Of a stretch of 64,000 nucleotides of DNA, positions 55,773 through 64,000 are shown piece by piece. A model generated the notes under the pieces. That model saw only the letters and a program-made list of their open reading frames with translations, ran no database searches and had not been told where the DNA came from. A program made the position numbers and the translations under genes. This DNA is from JBFFMO01 sp041390025 (lineage in GTDB: Bacteria > Myxococcota_A > Bradymonadia > Bradymonadales > Bradymonadaceae). Position 1 is the stretch's first letter; each line of letters begins with the position of its first letter. The stretch covers positions 62,001 through 126,000 of the forward strand of contig JAWKQR010000009.1 of the NCBI GenBank assembly GCA_041390025.1, in the 5' to 3' direction.

Positions 55773-57753
55773 TCACCTCAACAAAGTCCGACTCTTTTAG
55801 CGCGATGCGTCCAGAGGGCGGATTCTTGTAGTTTCCATCAGGGTTGTAGCTCGCGTAGACGCAAGCGATTCGGTAGAGAGCGAAGGCGTTCGGATCGTCG
55901 AACGCCACTTCACCCGCGAAGATGTAAATGCGGTTCCACCCATTGCCTGGATAGGTCGCCTCGGGCGTCTCGATCGTGGGTACCAATGTGATGTTGGTGA
56001 CGTCAAAGTCGTAACATGTGCTCGCACCTTTCAAGCCCAAATCCCGCAACGTGTAGCGGTAGGCATTGCGTGTGCGGAAGGTCGTGTCCTCGCAGATTGG
56101 GTTCGTGTTGGCCAAGATCTCAACACCGTTGAGCGTCTGGTCGGCATCGAGATCCACGAGGCTGTCGTCCTCTGCCGGATTGGTCTGGAAACGGACTTCG
56201 ATCGCATCGGGCAAACCGTCCGCGTCGGTGTCGTTGCCGTTCTGTGCGGTGCCGTAGAACACCTCCTCACAATCGTGCAGGCCATCGCCATCGCGGTCGT
56301 CGTAATCGCATCGACCGTCGCCGTCGCGGTCAGGGCAATCGCACAGGCCGTCCATGTCTTCATCAAGGCAATCGTGGCCCGCCGCGTCTAGGCACGGTTC
56401 CTCGGTGTCGGTGGTACAATCGCAGACACCATCGGCGTCCGCGTCGACCACGCAGTCGCAGAAGCCGTCCATGTCTTGGTCGACACATGGGCTTGGAATG
56501 AAACATCGGCTGTCCGTGCGATCGAGCAGGTTCAACCCATCGTCGCGAAAGCTCCATTCGAGGTAGTCGTTGAGCCCGTCGTCGTCGGTGTCGCGCACCA
56601 ACGGATTGGACCGCATCATGATCTCTTGGACGTCCGATAAACCGTCAGCATCCGTGTCGGCCATGGGCTCGCCGCAATTGAGCGCCCCAGATCCGTCGCT
56701 GTCGACGTACATTGAGGCAGGGATGTTGGGGGCAAGCGCGTAGCCCGCATCGGGCGTGCCCGCATCTGCGCTTCCGGCATCGCTTCCCATGTCTCCCGCG
56801 TCCATTCCAGCATCGGCCAGCTGCGGTGGTGCCGGCGGTGGGATCTGGTTGAGGTCCATGACCATGTTTTGGTTGAAGACGCCAAAGCTTCGCAGTGTGA
56901 ATACGCGCCGCAACACGGTGAAATCAATGTAGAGGAAGTTCAGTTCTTCGCCGCTTGGGAAGCTGCGGAAGTTCCCCGAGCCCACATCGGCCATCGCCTT
57001 GAGGAGCTCCTTTGCGCCGTTGTCGGCGGCGGCTTGGCCCGACGAGATGAACGCGGTGTTGAACTCAAAAGTGCCGACCCGGAAATTCTTGGTCAGCTCG
57101 CGGATTTGATTCACCGCGTCCAGAATCTCTTCACGGCTGTTCTCGCGCTCGCCGCCGTTGTCCGTGTCGGGTTCACCGTCCGAGAGGAAGACGACGACGT
57201 ATTTTGACAGAGGCAGAGACTCCTTGTCGGCCGCGGCAAGCTCGGTTCGGATTTCGAAATATGCCTCACCCAGGGCGTTGAGGTAGTTGGTGGTACGGTC
57301 GGTTTGGCCGAGTGATGCGGTGGCGACGTCCAGAAGTTGCCGGTCGGCCGTGAAATACGTGTCCGGCAAGCTGTCGCCGTCCAGGTCAATGCCTGTTTGG
57401 GGCTGCGCCTGCGCCGAGAATCGAATCACGCTGAACTTGATGCCCTCCGCGCCCTGGTCCAGCAAGTTCGTCCACGTGTCGGCGACCGCGCGTTCACGGC
57501 CCGTGAGGCCCGTCACGGGGTCCGGAGGATCGTTCGCCTCCATCGACACCGAGCTGTCGACGATGAACATCACGCGCAAGGGGAAGACCAAGGACTCGGG
57601 AGTCCGTGTGCAGAAACCACCCGAAATCTGCAACTTGTCGTCGCGATAATTGGGGGGCGAGGGAATCCGCTCCAACTTGGCGTCGGTGCAAGATGTCGGA
57701 GCTAGCATCACAAGAGCCAGCAGCATCGATGCAACTACACGCGTCCACGACAT
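55735..57753 (-). CDS. VWA-domain lipoprotein with TSP3-like calcium repeats (second)
   Basis: 672 residues. The leader ends in the lipobox PTSC. The VWA domain follows with the MIDAS motif VDSSVSM, FSVIRFSAQA and YVVVFLSDGEPDT. After a Pro/Ala/Asp-rich linker come Asp/Gly calcium repeats (DTDADGLSDVQEIMMRSNP, DRDGDGRCDYDDRDGDG) with Cys in a CDC pattern, then a C-terminal beta domain. The ATG shares one base with the preceding stop (TGATG). It should bind a surface ligand in a metal-dependent way. Confidence 0.85.
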   Translation of the reverse strand: MSWTRVVASMLLALVMLAPTSCTDAKLERIPSPPNYRDDKLQISGGFCTRTPESLVFPLRVMFIVDSSVSMEANDPPDPVTGLTGRERAVADTWTNLLDQGAEGIKFSVIRFSAQAQPQTGIDLDGDSLPDTYFTADRQLLDVATASLGQTDRTTNYLNALGEAYFEIRTELAAADKESLPLSKYVVVFLSDGEPDTDNGGERENSREEILDAVNQIRELTKNFRVGTFEFNTAFISSGQAAADNGAKELLKAMADVGSGNFRSFPSGEELNFLYIDFTVLRRVFTLRSFGVFNQNMVMDLNQIPPPAPPQLADAGMDAGDMGSDAGSADAGTPDAGYALAPNIPASMYVDSDGSGALNCGEPMADTDADGLSDVQEIMMRSNPLVRDTDDDGLNDYLEWSFRDDGLNLLDRTDSRCFIPSPCVDQDMDGFCDCVVDADADGVCDCTTDTEEPCLDAAGHDCLDEDMDGLCDCPDRDGDGRCDYDDRDGDGLHDCEEVFYGTAQNGNDTDADGLPDAIEVRFQTNPAEDDSLVDLDADQTLNGVEILANTNPICEDTTFRTRNAYRYTLRDLGLKGASTCYDFDVTNITLVPTIETPEATYPGNGWNRIYIFAGEVAFDDPNAFALYRIACVYASYNPDGNYKNPPSGRIALKESDFVEVSEFDPEIHCRFP

Positions 57754-59900
57754 CAGGGAGCCTCGGGAGTGCAAGCGGCGCAGGCCTTGACGGCCTCGTC
57801 AAAGAACGACACGACGGTTTCGTACTCCCACAGGCGGAAGCAGTCACGGTCGGGGTCAAAGTTCTGAATCGGAGTAAACAACTGCCAGCCGTAAATCGGG
57901 AGTCTGGGGATGTTATCACCGTCGAAGTTCTTTCGCAGCAATGCCCTGACATCGTCACGAAGATAGAGGCGGTCGTTGATGGCGATCTTGGGTGGCATGC
58001 ATGCCTGCATGAAGCCCTCCGTTTGATCGCGGGTCACGAGCTGGTCGGTATTGAAGTAAGGGCACTGGCTGAGCTCCCGGTTCTTCGCTTCCATGGTGGC
58101 GCGAAGGAACTCGAGGTTTTGCGCCGTAATGTCGACCAAGCCGCTTTGCGGTTCTTTGACGGAGCCGCCGCCGTAGAACGCCTCGAAACACGCGACTCGA
58201 ACTTCGCCCGAGACACCCGCCACGCGGCTTGGTTTCTCCGACGTGTACAGCAAGATCCGGTTGTAGCCGTTCTGCCCAGGGATGGGCGTGACCGTCATCG
58301 GGATGTCGCGCACGTCGAAATCGTAGCAGTGGCGCTCTTCCATGCGCCCGTTTTCTGGGTTTTCGACGTCCATCACGCCGTTATCGTCCAGACCGTACAC
58401 AATGCGTTCATCGCGGTAGCGATCTGCATCCGGAACAAGGGGGTCGGTTCCCGCCTTGATCTCCTCGCCGTTGACCACACCATCGAAGTCGAGGTCGCTC
58501 AGGGCGTCGTTGACCAAGGGGTCGGTGCCGTAAAGCATCTCGGTCCAGTCCAACACGCCGTCGCCGTCGGTGTCGGGCTGAATCGGGTCGGTTTTCAGGA
58601 ACTCTTCTTCACAATCGTTTAGCCCATCGCCATCGCCGTCCCGTGCGCTGTTGCAGCGAATGGCGGGGCGCTCGGCGACGCGGGGATCAAAGCCCTCTGT
58701 CAGGAGTTTGGTCTCAAAAAGGTCGCCAAAGTTGTCGCCGTCGGAATCCTTGGAATTGCGGTCTGTGTTGAGCAGGATCTCTTCCTCGTCGCTCAGACCA
58801 TCCGCGTCAGAGTCCGGGCGTAGCGTTTTGTCGCCCACACGCGCGTGTTCGTTGTACGCAACGAAACTCGACAGCGTCAGCTCCGCCTTGATGCTCGAGA
58901 TGTCAAACGTGAGGAAATCCTCGCTGGTTGTCAGATTGACGTCGCGGAAGGTGCCGTTGCCTTCGTTGGCCATGGCTTGCATCAACGCGGTCGCGATGGT
59001 TTTGTCGTATCCAAAAGCGGTGCTTGCGCCCGGACAAATTCCCTCGACCACGGCCTGGGGGGAGAATAGCAGCACGGTGTTCAACGTCACGTCGCCGACC
59101 GAGTACGTGTCTTTGAGTTCGAGCAGCTCGGAGACGCGCTGCATGATCTGCATAGGCTGGTTGTACTCGGGGCAGATGCCCGAAAAGTCCACGTACGCGT
59201 CGTCAGGGATCTCCAAGTCTGTGTTGCACACCCCATACAAATTGTCGGGATGTAGGCTGTTGTCATTGATGTTCGCGCAGTCGGGATCGGCCCCGTCTGT
59301 TCGTCCGTCGCCGTCGTTGTCGTCACCGTCCGAACAATCGCTGATCGTGTCCTCGCAACCGGCGTTGCATCGTGGTTCTGGATTGCCGTCCGACACAAAG
59401 TTGATGATGTAACGCGTGCGCGCTCGCTCGGGCCCCCCAACGCTGAGAATGTCGCGCTCGATCAGGCGCACAGCTGTGGCGATTGCACCTTGATAGTCGG
59501 TCGCCGGACCCAATCCTCCTGCTGGATCGACGAACTGCGAGATCGCGTCTCGGTCCCGCGTGAAGTCCTGTTCGCGCGCCCATGAGGAAAACCCGATGAA
59601 ACCGAATTGCGCGTTGGGTTGCGAGGAGAGCAGCCGGTTGATCGATGAGTTCAGCGCCGTGAAACGCCGGTTTTGGCTGTCGGTGCACTGCAGCGAGGCC
59701 GATTGATCGACGATGTACAGCACTTTGACCGGGAAGGTGATCTCGGCCGACGGCTCGGTACAGAACTCACCTTTGACGCGAATCAGGTTGTCGAGCTCCG
59801 GTTCTGGCGGAGGAGGTACGCGCTGAAGTCCGGTGTCGGTGCAGCTCAACAGCGTCACCAGCAGACTCATCAGAACCGTAGATGGACGTATCGGTCGCAT
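57753..59900 (-). CDS. VWA-domain lipoprotein with TSP3-like calcium repeats (first)
   Basis: 715 residues from the ATG at 59900, with GAGAG upstream. Lipobox LLSC. The VWA domain has MIDAS VDQSASL, FGFIGFSSWA and IINFVSDGNPEPRC, with an inserted Asp-rich loop (DCSDGDDNDGDGRTDGADPD). Calcium repeats follow (DSDADGLSDEEEILLNTD, DTDGDGVLDWTEMLYGTDP) and a long C-terminal domain. It opens the five-gene lipoprotein operon, downstream of a terminator at 59.93 kb that separates it from the MYXO-CTERM gene. Confidence 0.85.
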   Translation of the reverse strand: MRPIRPSTVLMSLLVTLLSCTDTGLQRVPPPPEPELDNLIRVKGEFCTEPSAEITFPVKVLYIVDQSASLQCTDSQNRRFTALNSSINRLLSSQPNAQFGFIGFSSWAREQDFTRDRDAISQFVDPAGGLGPATDYQGAIATAVRLIERDILSVGGPERARTRYIINFVSDGNPEPRCNAGCEDTISDCSDGDDNDGDGRTDGADPDCANINDNSLHPDNLYGVCNTDLEIPDDAYVDFSGICPEYNQPMQIMQRVSELLELKDTYSVGDVTLNTVLLFSPQAVVEGICPGASTAFGYDKTIATALMQAMANEGNGTFRDVNLTTSEDFLTFDISSIKAELTLSSFVAYNEHARVGDKTLRPDSDADGLSDEEEILLNTDRNSKDSDGDNFGDLFETKLLTEGFDPRVAERPAIRCNSARDGDGDGLNDCEEEFLKTDPIQPDTDGDGVLDWTEMLYGTDPLVNDALSDLDFDGVVNGEEIKAGTDPLVPDADRYRDERIVYGLDDNGVMDVENPENGRMEERHCYDFDVRDIPMTVTPIPGQNGYNRILLYTSEKPSRVAGVSGEVRVACFEAFYGGGSVKEPQSGLVDITAQNLEFLRATMEAKNRELSQCPYFNTDQLVTRDQTEGFMQACMPPKIAINDRLYLRDDVRALLRKNFDGDNIPRLPIYGWQLFTPIQNFDPDRDCFRLWEYETVVSFFDEAVKACAACTPEAP

Positions 59901-59924
59901 GGCGCTCTCACGTGGGTGATGCGT

Positions 59925-59951
59925 AAAAAAAAACCTGCCCGAGGGCAGGTT
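59925..59951 (-). terminator. Rho-independent terminator
   Basis: The arms AACCTGCC (59932-59939) and GGCAGGTT (59944-59951) form an 8-bp stem with a 4-base loop. Nine A (59925-59933) become a U-run after the hairpin on the minus strand. It should end the TSP3/MYXO-CTERM transcript just before the next lipoprotein operon. Confidence 0.8.
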
Positions 59952-59989
59952 GTTCGTGTCCCGGGATGCGGTAACCCGCTTCCGACACT

Positions 59990-61361
59990 TTAGTTTGAAC
60001 GGCGTCGGAATACCAGACCGACCAGACCAAGTGCGAGCAGCCACACACCATTGACGGCGTTGTCTTCGCTCGTCACCGAACAGCCACCTGCATCTGCGCG
60101 GCTGACGTCGGCGTCATCGCCCGCCAGGTTGACGGTCGTCGTGAAGATAGACTTCTCGTTGAGCTTGCCCGACACGCGGTCTTCCCACACGGTTTCCACG
60201 GCAACTTCGACCTTGTACTCGCCGGCTTTCGAGCCGTAGAGAATCGGGGCTTCATCGACCAGGTAGCGGTACTCATAGGGGCTCGAGACGGTCACGGTGC
60301 CTTCTGCATTGTCCAGACGGAAGTCGCTGCCCTCGGGTTGGCTCACGACACGCCAGCTGAAGCGCATCGGCTGATTCTCGCGGTTTGCGAACAGACGGAG
60401 CAGGATGGGCTGGCCGGTCTGACCCACCAACGTCGGGCTGTAGACCTGCATTGGGCCCTGGTCGTCCAAGCAGTTGTCTTTGTCGCCGAACACAACGTAG
60501 CACTGACGCACGTCGCATGAACCATCGCCACCTGCGAAGGTGTCGCCAAGACCGTCACGGTCGAAGTCAGCCTGGCCTGGGTTGGCCGTTTCGGGGCAGT
60601 TGTCGAGTGCGTTCATGATCGAGTCGCCATCGATGTCGGGGTCGCATGCGTCCCCGAACAGGCTGCCGTTCATGTTGGCTTGGTCAGGGTTGAACATGGC
60701 GATGCAGTTGTCCTGCACGTCCGCGATGCCGTCGCCATCTTGGTCGGGGAAGCACAACGAGCGCTGGTCAGCGGTCGGTGTGGTGATCGTTGCCGACATA
60801 GGGCATGGATCGTCGAGGTTGGCGACGCCATCGCCGTCGATGTCGTCGTCATGCGTCACCAAGACCGTCACCGTCCGTGTCACCTTGAACCGTGAGGCCG
60901 GCGAGGAACGGGTTAGGAACGGTCTGACAGTTGTCTTGGGTGTTCTCGATGCCGTCGCCGTCCATGTCGGTGTCGCATGGGTCGCCGAAGCCGTCACCGT
61001 CGAGGTCAAACTGATCCGGGTTTGGCGCGTTGCGGCAGATGTCGCAGCCGTCGCCGATTCCGTCGCCATCGGTGTCGGCCTGATCGAGGTTGCTAACGCG
61101 GATACAGTTGTCCGAGTTGTCTTCGATGCCGTCGTTGTCATAGTCGTCGGCGAACTGGTAGGTGTCGCCCACGTCTGTGTTGTTGATCAGGATGGACCCG
61201 CCACCGCAACCGCATCCGCCGCCACCCGACATGTTGGGTGTGCCGCAGTCGCCGAACGAGTTGTCACACTCGAATCCGGGGCTGTCCTGAGCGCTTGCGC
61301 TCGCAACACCCATCAGCATTGTGAGCGCAAAGGTTGATACATAAACTGCCGTCTTCTTCAT
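59990..61361 (-). CDS. TSP3-repeat secreted protein with MYXO-CTERM-like sorting signal, one frameshift
   Basis: About 456 residues. The start at 61361 (AGGAG upstream) gives a signal peptide, not a lipoprotein leader. After a Gly/Cys patch come many calcium repeats of the DxDxDGxxDxxDNC type (DADTDGDGIGDGCDICRN, DLDGDGFGDPCDTDMDGDG). An Ig-like domain with EVAVETVWEDRVSGKLNE follows. The C-terminus ends GCSVTSEDNAVNGVWLLALG then an Arg-rich RRRSN tail, the pattern of MYXO-CTERM sorting signals (processed by myxosortase). One indel near 60851 joins the two frames. Confidence 0.82.
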
Positions 61362-61663
61362 TTTCGGCCTCTCCTGGTTTGGGTCCCTCAACCCGATTGC
61401 GTACGAAATAAACTTCATTTTGCTTTATCAAGTCGGTCGATGGGTCACAACGTTGATTCGTTGTCATCTCGACCATGCTCCATTCTAATAAGCAATCCGC
61501 GTGCCATGAGTTCTTTGGCCCGTATGTGTGCATAAAGTGCCCGATTTTCGGGATCGCCCGGGGTTTTGTGGCATGTGTGTCACAGTGCGCGTGCTTAAGG
61601 TTGTAGTCGATACGCAACGATCGGGGCATTGTTGTCTCACTCTGCGCGCGGATCAAGGAACGA
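61362..61663. other. Intergenic region
   Basis: This 300-base gap lies upstream of the TSP3 protein and downstream of the FAD gene, both on the minus strand. TTGATA and TATTTC separated by 15 bases (61429 down to 61403) form a weak promoter candidate for the TSP3 gene. I see no ORF or RNA gene in it. Confidence 0.5.
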
Positions 61664-62412
61664 TCAGCGATTCGTGAGTTTCAGCAGGTGCTGGGCCAGG
61701 GCGGTTGCGCTTTCGATGCTTCGAGGGACACCTGGCAGTGATTCGCCTGAAAAACCGTCCCCGCAGGCAAACCACCCTTCGAGGGACCTGTCCCAGAACG
61801 GCTCGGGCTCAAAGGCGCGCACATTGGCGTAGCGCCAGCGATGGGTTGAGAACTCTTGAAATGGGGGTTCGATGGGGTAGGGCGCATCGCTGTAAACTAC
61901 CCACGTTGTTGTTTCGCCGAAGGTTTCCCACATACGGCGGTTTGGCCTGCTGAATCCTGGCGCACCGTGCACAGGACATCCCGCGGTCCCGAGACCATCG
62001 CCACCCAACCGCCGTCGTAAACGGCCGTGGTGGGTCGTCCTACGATTTGACTGACCTGCGGCAACGGCGCGGTCAAGACAATCCAGTCGGTTTCAAAACA
62101 TCGGCCATCCACCGCCCAAACTCTGCCGAGTTCGACGCGTTCGACGCGCGTTTCATACAGAACCGTCGCAGGTTCCAGAGCTTGCGAATCACGGCGGATG
62201 TGTCGGTTTCGTTCGTCGGCACCCCGCAATGACCTCTGGCAACGCGGATCGCGGCGACCCGTGGTTGAACCGCAATGCGTCGATGCGACGGGTCGACAGT
62301 CGGCCCCCGGGGCCACGACTTTCTCAAGTACGGTGAGGTCAAAATGGGGACTCAACGTTTGCGCCAAAACCCCCGACGCGATTCCCGCACCCACGACCAA
62401 AACTCTTTTCAT
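61664..62412 (-). pseudogene. FAD/NAD-dependent amine oxidase-like protein, frame broken
   Basis: GGAGG five bases before the ATG at 62412 gives KRVLVVGAGIASGVLAQTL, an FAD-binding fold. The family motif GPGGRLSTRR reads in another frame near 62300, and later segments (WIVLTAPLPQVSQIVGRP; YANVRAFEPEPFWDRSLEGW) in others, ending LLKLTNR. Several indels between 62130 and 62330 and one near 61920 are needed. At about 250 residues it is short for renalase-type oxidases. An error-hit intact gene is likelier than decay. Confidence 0.6.
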
Positions 62413-62453
62413 GTGACCTCCCTGCGCACCTAGGATGCAGATGGAGTGGAAAA

Positions 62454-62481
62454 TTGACGGACCTCTTGGCCGTGTTAGCTT
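62454..62481 (+). promoter_or_regulatory. Possible promoter of the ftsK-like gene
   Basis: TTGACG (62454-62459) and TAGCTT (62476-62481) are 16 bases apart, 65 bases before the start codon of the translocase gene. The -35 is good and the -10 moderate. Confidence 0.4.
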
Positions 62482-62545
62482 AAAGTCGCCGGTGTCCGGC
62501 CGCCCGCAAGGATGCGAGGCGTAGCGCAGTACTAGGAGGGTTCTC

Positions 62546-64000
62546 ATGGCCGCGGAAAGCACAGCTGGTTCACCCAGCACCCCGCCCACAACAAAGAGAA
62601 AGCACGCAAAGAAAGAGCCCGGTTCAGGCGAAACCTGCGTTGCAGCCCAAGTCGTCGCTCGCGTTCCAGCGTGAGGCGGGCGGGTTGGTGTTGTGCTTGA
62701 TGTCGGTCGCCGTGTTGCTGGCGTTGGCAAGTTTTGACATCGCAGACTTGGATCGCGAGGTCCCCGCAAACCTGATTGGACCCTTGGGCGTCCAAATCGG
62801 CGGTGCGCTCCTGTTCGTGTTCGGCGTCTCAGCCTTCTTCCTCAATGGACTCGTCGGATATCTGGGCATTTCCCTGCTGATTGGACGGCGCGTCGACTGG
62901 CGTGTGGGCCAAGTCGTGGGACAGGTGCTCCTGGTGGTGTCGGTTGCGATGATGCTCCACCTCACGATGGAGGAAGTCATCGTGTTGGGGCACGTGCCCG
63001 GCGGACTTGTGGGCGAGTTTGGCGCGGAGCTGCTGCGAGGTGTTGCCGGCACCGCGGGAGCGTTCATCGCGACCCTTGGGGCTGTTTTGGTCAGCGTGAT
63101 GCTGTTTACGAATCTCAGCCTTGGGGGCCTCTTGCGGGCTTGCCTCGCCCACTTTCATCGTTTGCAAGCCTACGCGCGTCATCGCGTACGTGTGCATCGC
63201 GAGTTTCGAGCTCAGCTGGAAGTTGAGCGGGAGCGTCTGCGTGCTTCGCAACCTTCGGACGCGGCTGAGCTCGCTCGCGTGGTCGCCGAGCGAGAGGCGG
63301 CTCCGCTTGTCCCAGAAGGCTACGATTTTGAGGACAGCGAGGACGAAGAGGTTCAGCGAAAGCTTGCTCAGCGCCTTCAACGACTCGCGCGCACCGCCAA
63401 AAAGCCGGTCCCAGCCCCCGACGTGGCGCCTTCCGTCGAAGCAGCGCCGACAAAAACACCGAAGGTTAAGCCTCAGGTTCACGAGCAAATCTCAGCCGAG
63501 TTGGAGCGTGACTCCGATTGGGAGTTCGGCGACATGCCGTCGACACCTCCTGAAATCGTTGAACAACCCAAAGCGCCGATTCACATCGTGACGCGCGAAG
63601 TTGAGCAAGAGGTGACCGACACCGACATTGTGGATCTGGTGGAGGAGCGAAAACCAGCGACCAAGGTCGAGGTCGATTTTGGCCCGCAGATCGTCGAGAG
63701 TGAGGCGGCTAAGAAGGCCCGTGAGCGACGCGATCTGATCGAAGAAGGTGTTGCCTTCCGTCCACAACGCAAGGGGGCGTACGAACTTCCAGCCATCCAC
63801 TTCTTGAACTTCGAACGAAGCGACGAACCCGCCGTGGATCGCGAACACCTGCGCTCCATGGCCGCACAGATCGAAAAGACACTGGCGGACTTCAAGGTCG
63901 ATGGTCAGGTGGTCGAGATCTGCCCGGGGCCGGTCATCACAATGTTCGAGTTCAGTCCTGCCGCTGGGGTCAAGATCGCGCGCATCGCGAGCTTATCGGA
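62546..64000 (+). CDS. ftsK: FtsK/SpoIIIE-type DNA translocase, N-terminal part, one frameshift, cut by window edge
   Basis: AGGAGGG lies five bases before the ATG. A short basic N-terminus leads to four membrane helices (LVLCLMSVAVLLALASFDIA, LLFVFGVSAFFLNGLVGYLG, GAFIATLGAVLVSVMLFTNL and one between), the membrane domain of FtsK. A charged Glu/Pro-rich linker follows, then the start of the alpha domain (LRSMAAQIEKTLADFKVDG, PGPVITMFEFSPAAGVK). The frame needs removal of one C from the CCC at 62618-62620. The motor and gamma domains lie beyond the window. It pumps DNA at the division septum. Confidence 0.85.

Noticed and set aside
57606..58622. Long open frame antisense to the VWA lipoproteins (338 codons)
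   Set aside because: It lies across two genuine overlapping lipoprotein genes and its translation is low-information. It is a codon-bias shadow.
56000..61300. GAC/GAT-rich repetitive DNA in the VWA and TSP3 genes
   Set aside because: These are codons of Asp-rich calcium repeats with differing sequence between units, so they are not a DNA repeat element.

Overview
The window looks like high-GC chromosomal DNA of a deltaproteobacterial predator-type lineage (Myxococcota or Bradymonadia-like). This is inferred from Ser/Thr kinases fused to ATPase and TPR regions, many lipoproteins with von Willebrand A (VWA) domains and thrombospondin-3-like Asp/Gly calcium repeats, a C-terminus resembling the MYXO-CTERM sorting signal, and a TolQ/TolR set next to a TonB-like protein with an AgmX/PglI-type C-terminus. 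No rRNA, tRNA, CRISPR array, phage or insertion sequence was recognised.

Layout. 0.1-7.8 kb: a minus-strand operon of SEC-C methionine aminopeptidase and two kinase-ATPase-TPR proteins. 7.9-15.8 kb: exonuclease III, an esterase, a hybrid sensor kinase coupled to an FKBP lipoprotein, a DUF819 permease, an endonuclease/phosphatase-fold lipoprotein and an alpha/beta hydrolase. 15.9-22.8 kb: two tandem lipoproteins that I read as BPI/TULIP-like lipid-binding proteins, an acidic protein, and a split MnmC pair. 22.8-25.7 kb: a divergent LysR-pirin pair and two envelope proteins. 25.8-30.3 kb: a DUF1549-like / DUF1501 / CxxCH-protein operon. 30.3-39.3 kb: an aminotransferase, lipoproteins, an MFS-spermidine-synthase fusion, bioD and a VWA protein. 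39.3-51.2 kb: two facing operons for an envelope machine. The plus-strand operon has TolQ, two TolR proteins, a small secreted protein, a pseudokinase and a TonB-like protein. The minus-strand operon has an outer-membrane barrel, two TPR lipoproteins and a further lipoprotein. 51.3-61.4 kb: a five-gene operon of overlapping surface lipoproteins, then a repeat protein ending in the MYXO-CTERM-like signal. 61.7-64 kb: an FAD oxidoreductase and the start of an FtsK-type translocase.

Many good genes are broken by single-base insertions or deletions, often in runs of G or C. They cluster at about 21.9-22.8, 30.3-33.3, 36.9-38.1 and 42.8-44.5 kb. The protein reads on in another frame after each break, in unrelated genes including metabolic ones. 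I therefore treat most as assembly errors from indel-prone reads, not real pseudogenes. Coordinates of these genes span from the inferred start to the inferred final stop.

The best candidate for an undescribed system is the 39.3-51.2 kb locus. A TolQR-type proton channel, a catalytically dead kinase possibly fused to a TonB-like periplasmic arm, TPR lipoproteins and an outer-membrane barrel are encoded side by side, resembling the Agl/Glt gliding machinery of Myxococcus. The tandem TULIP-like lipoproteins are the second.
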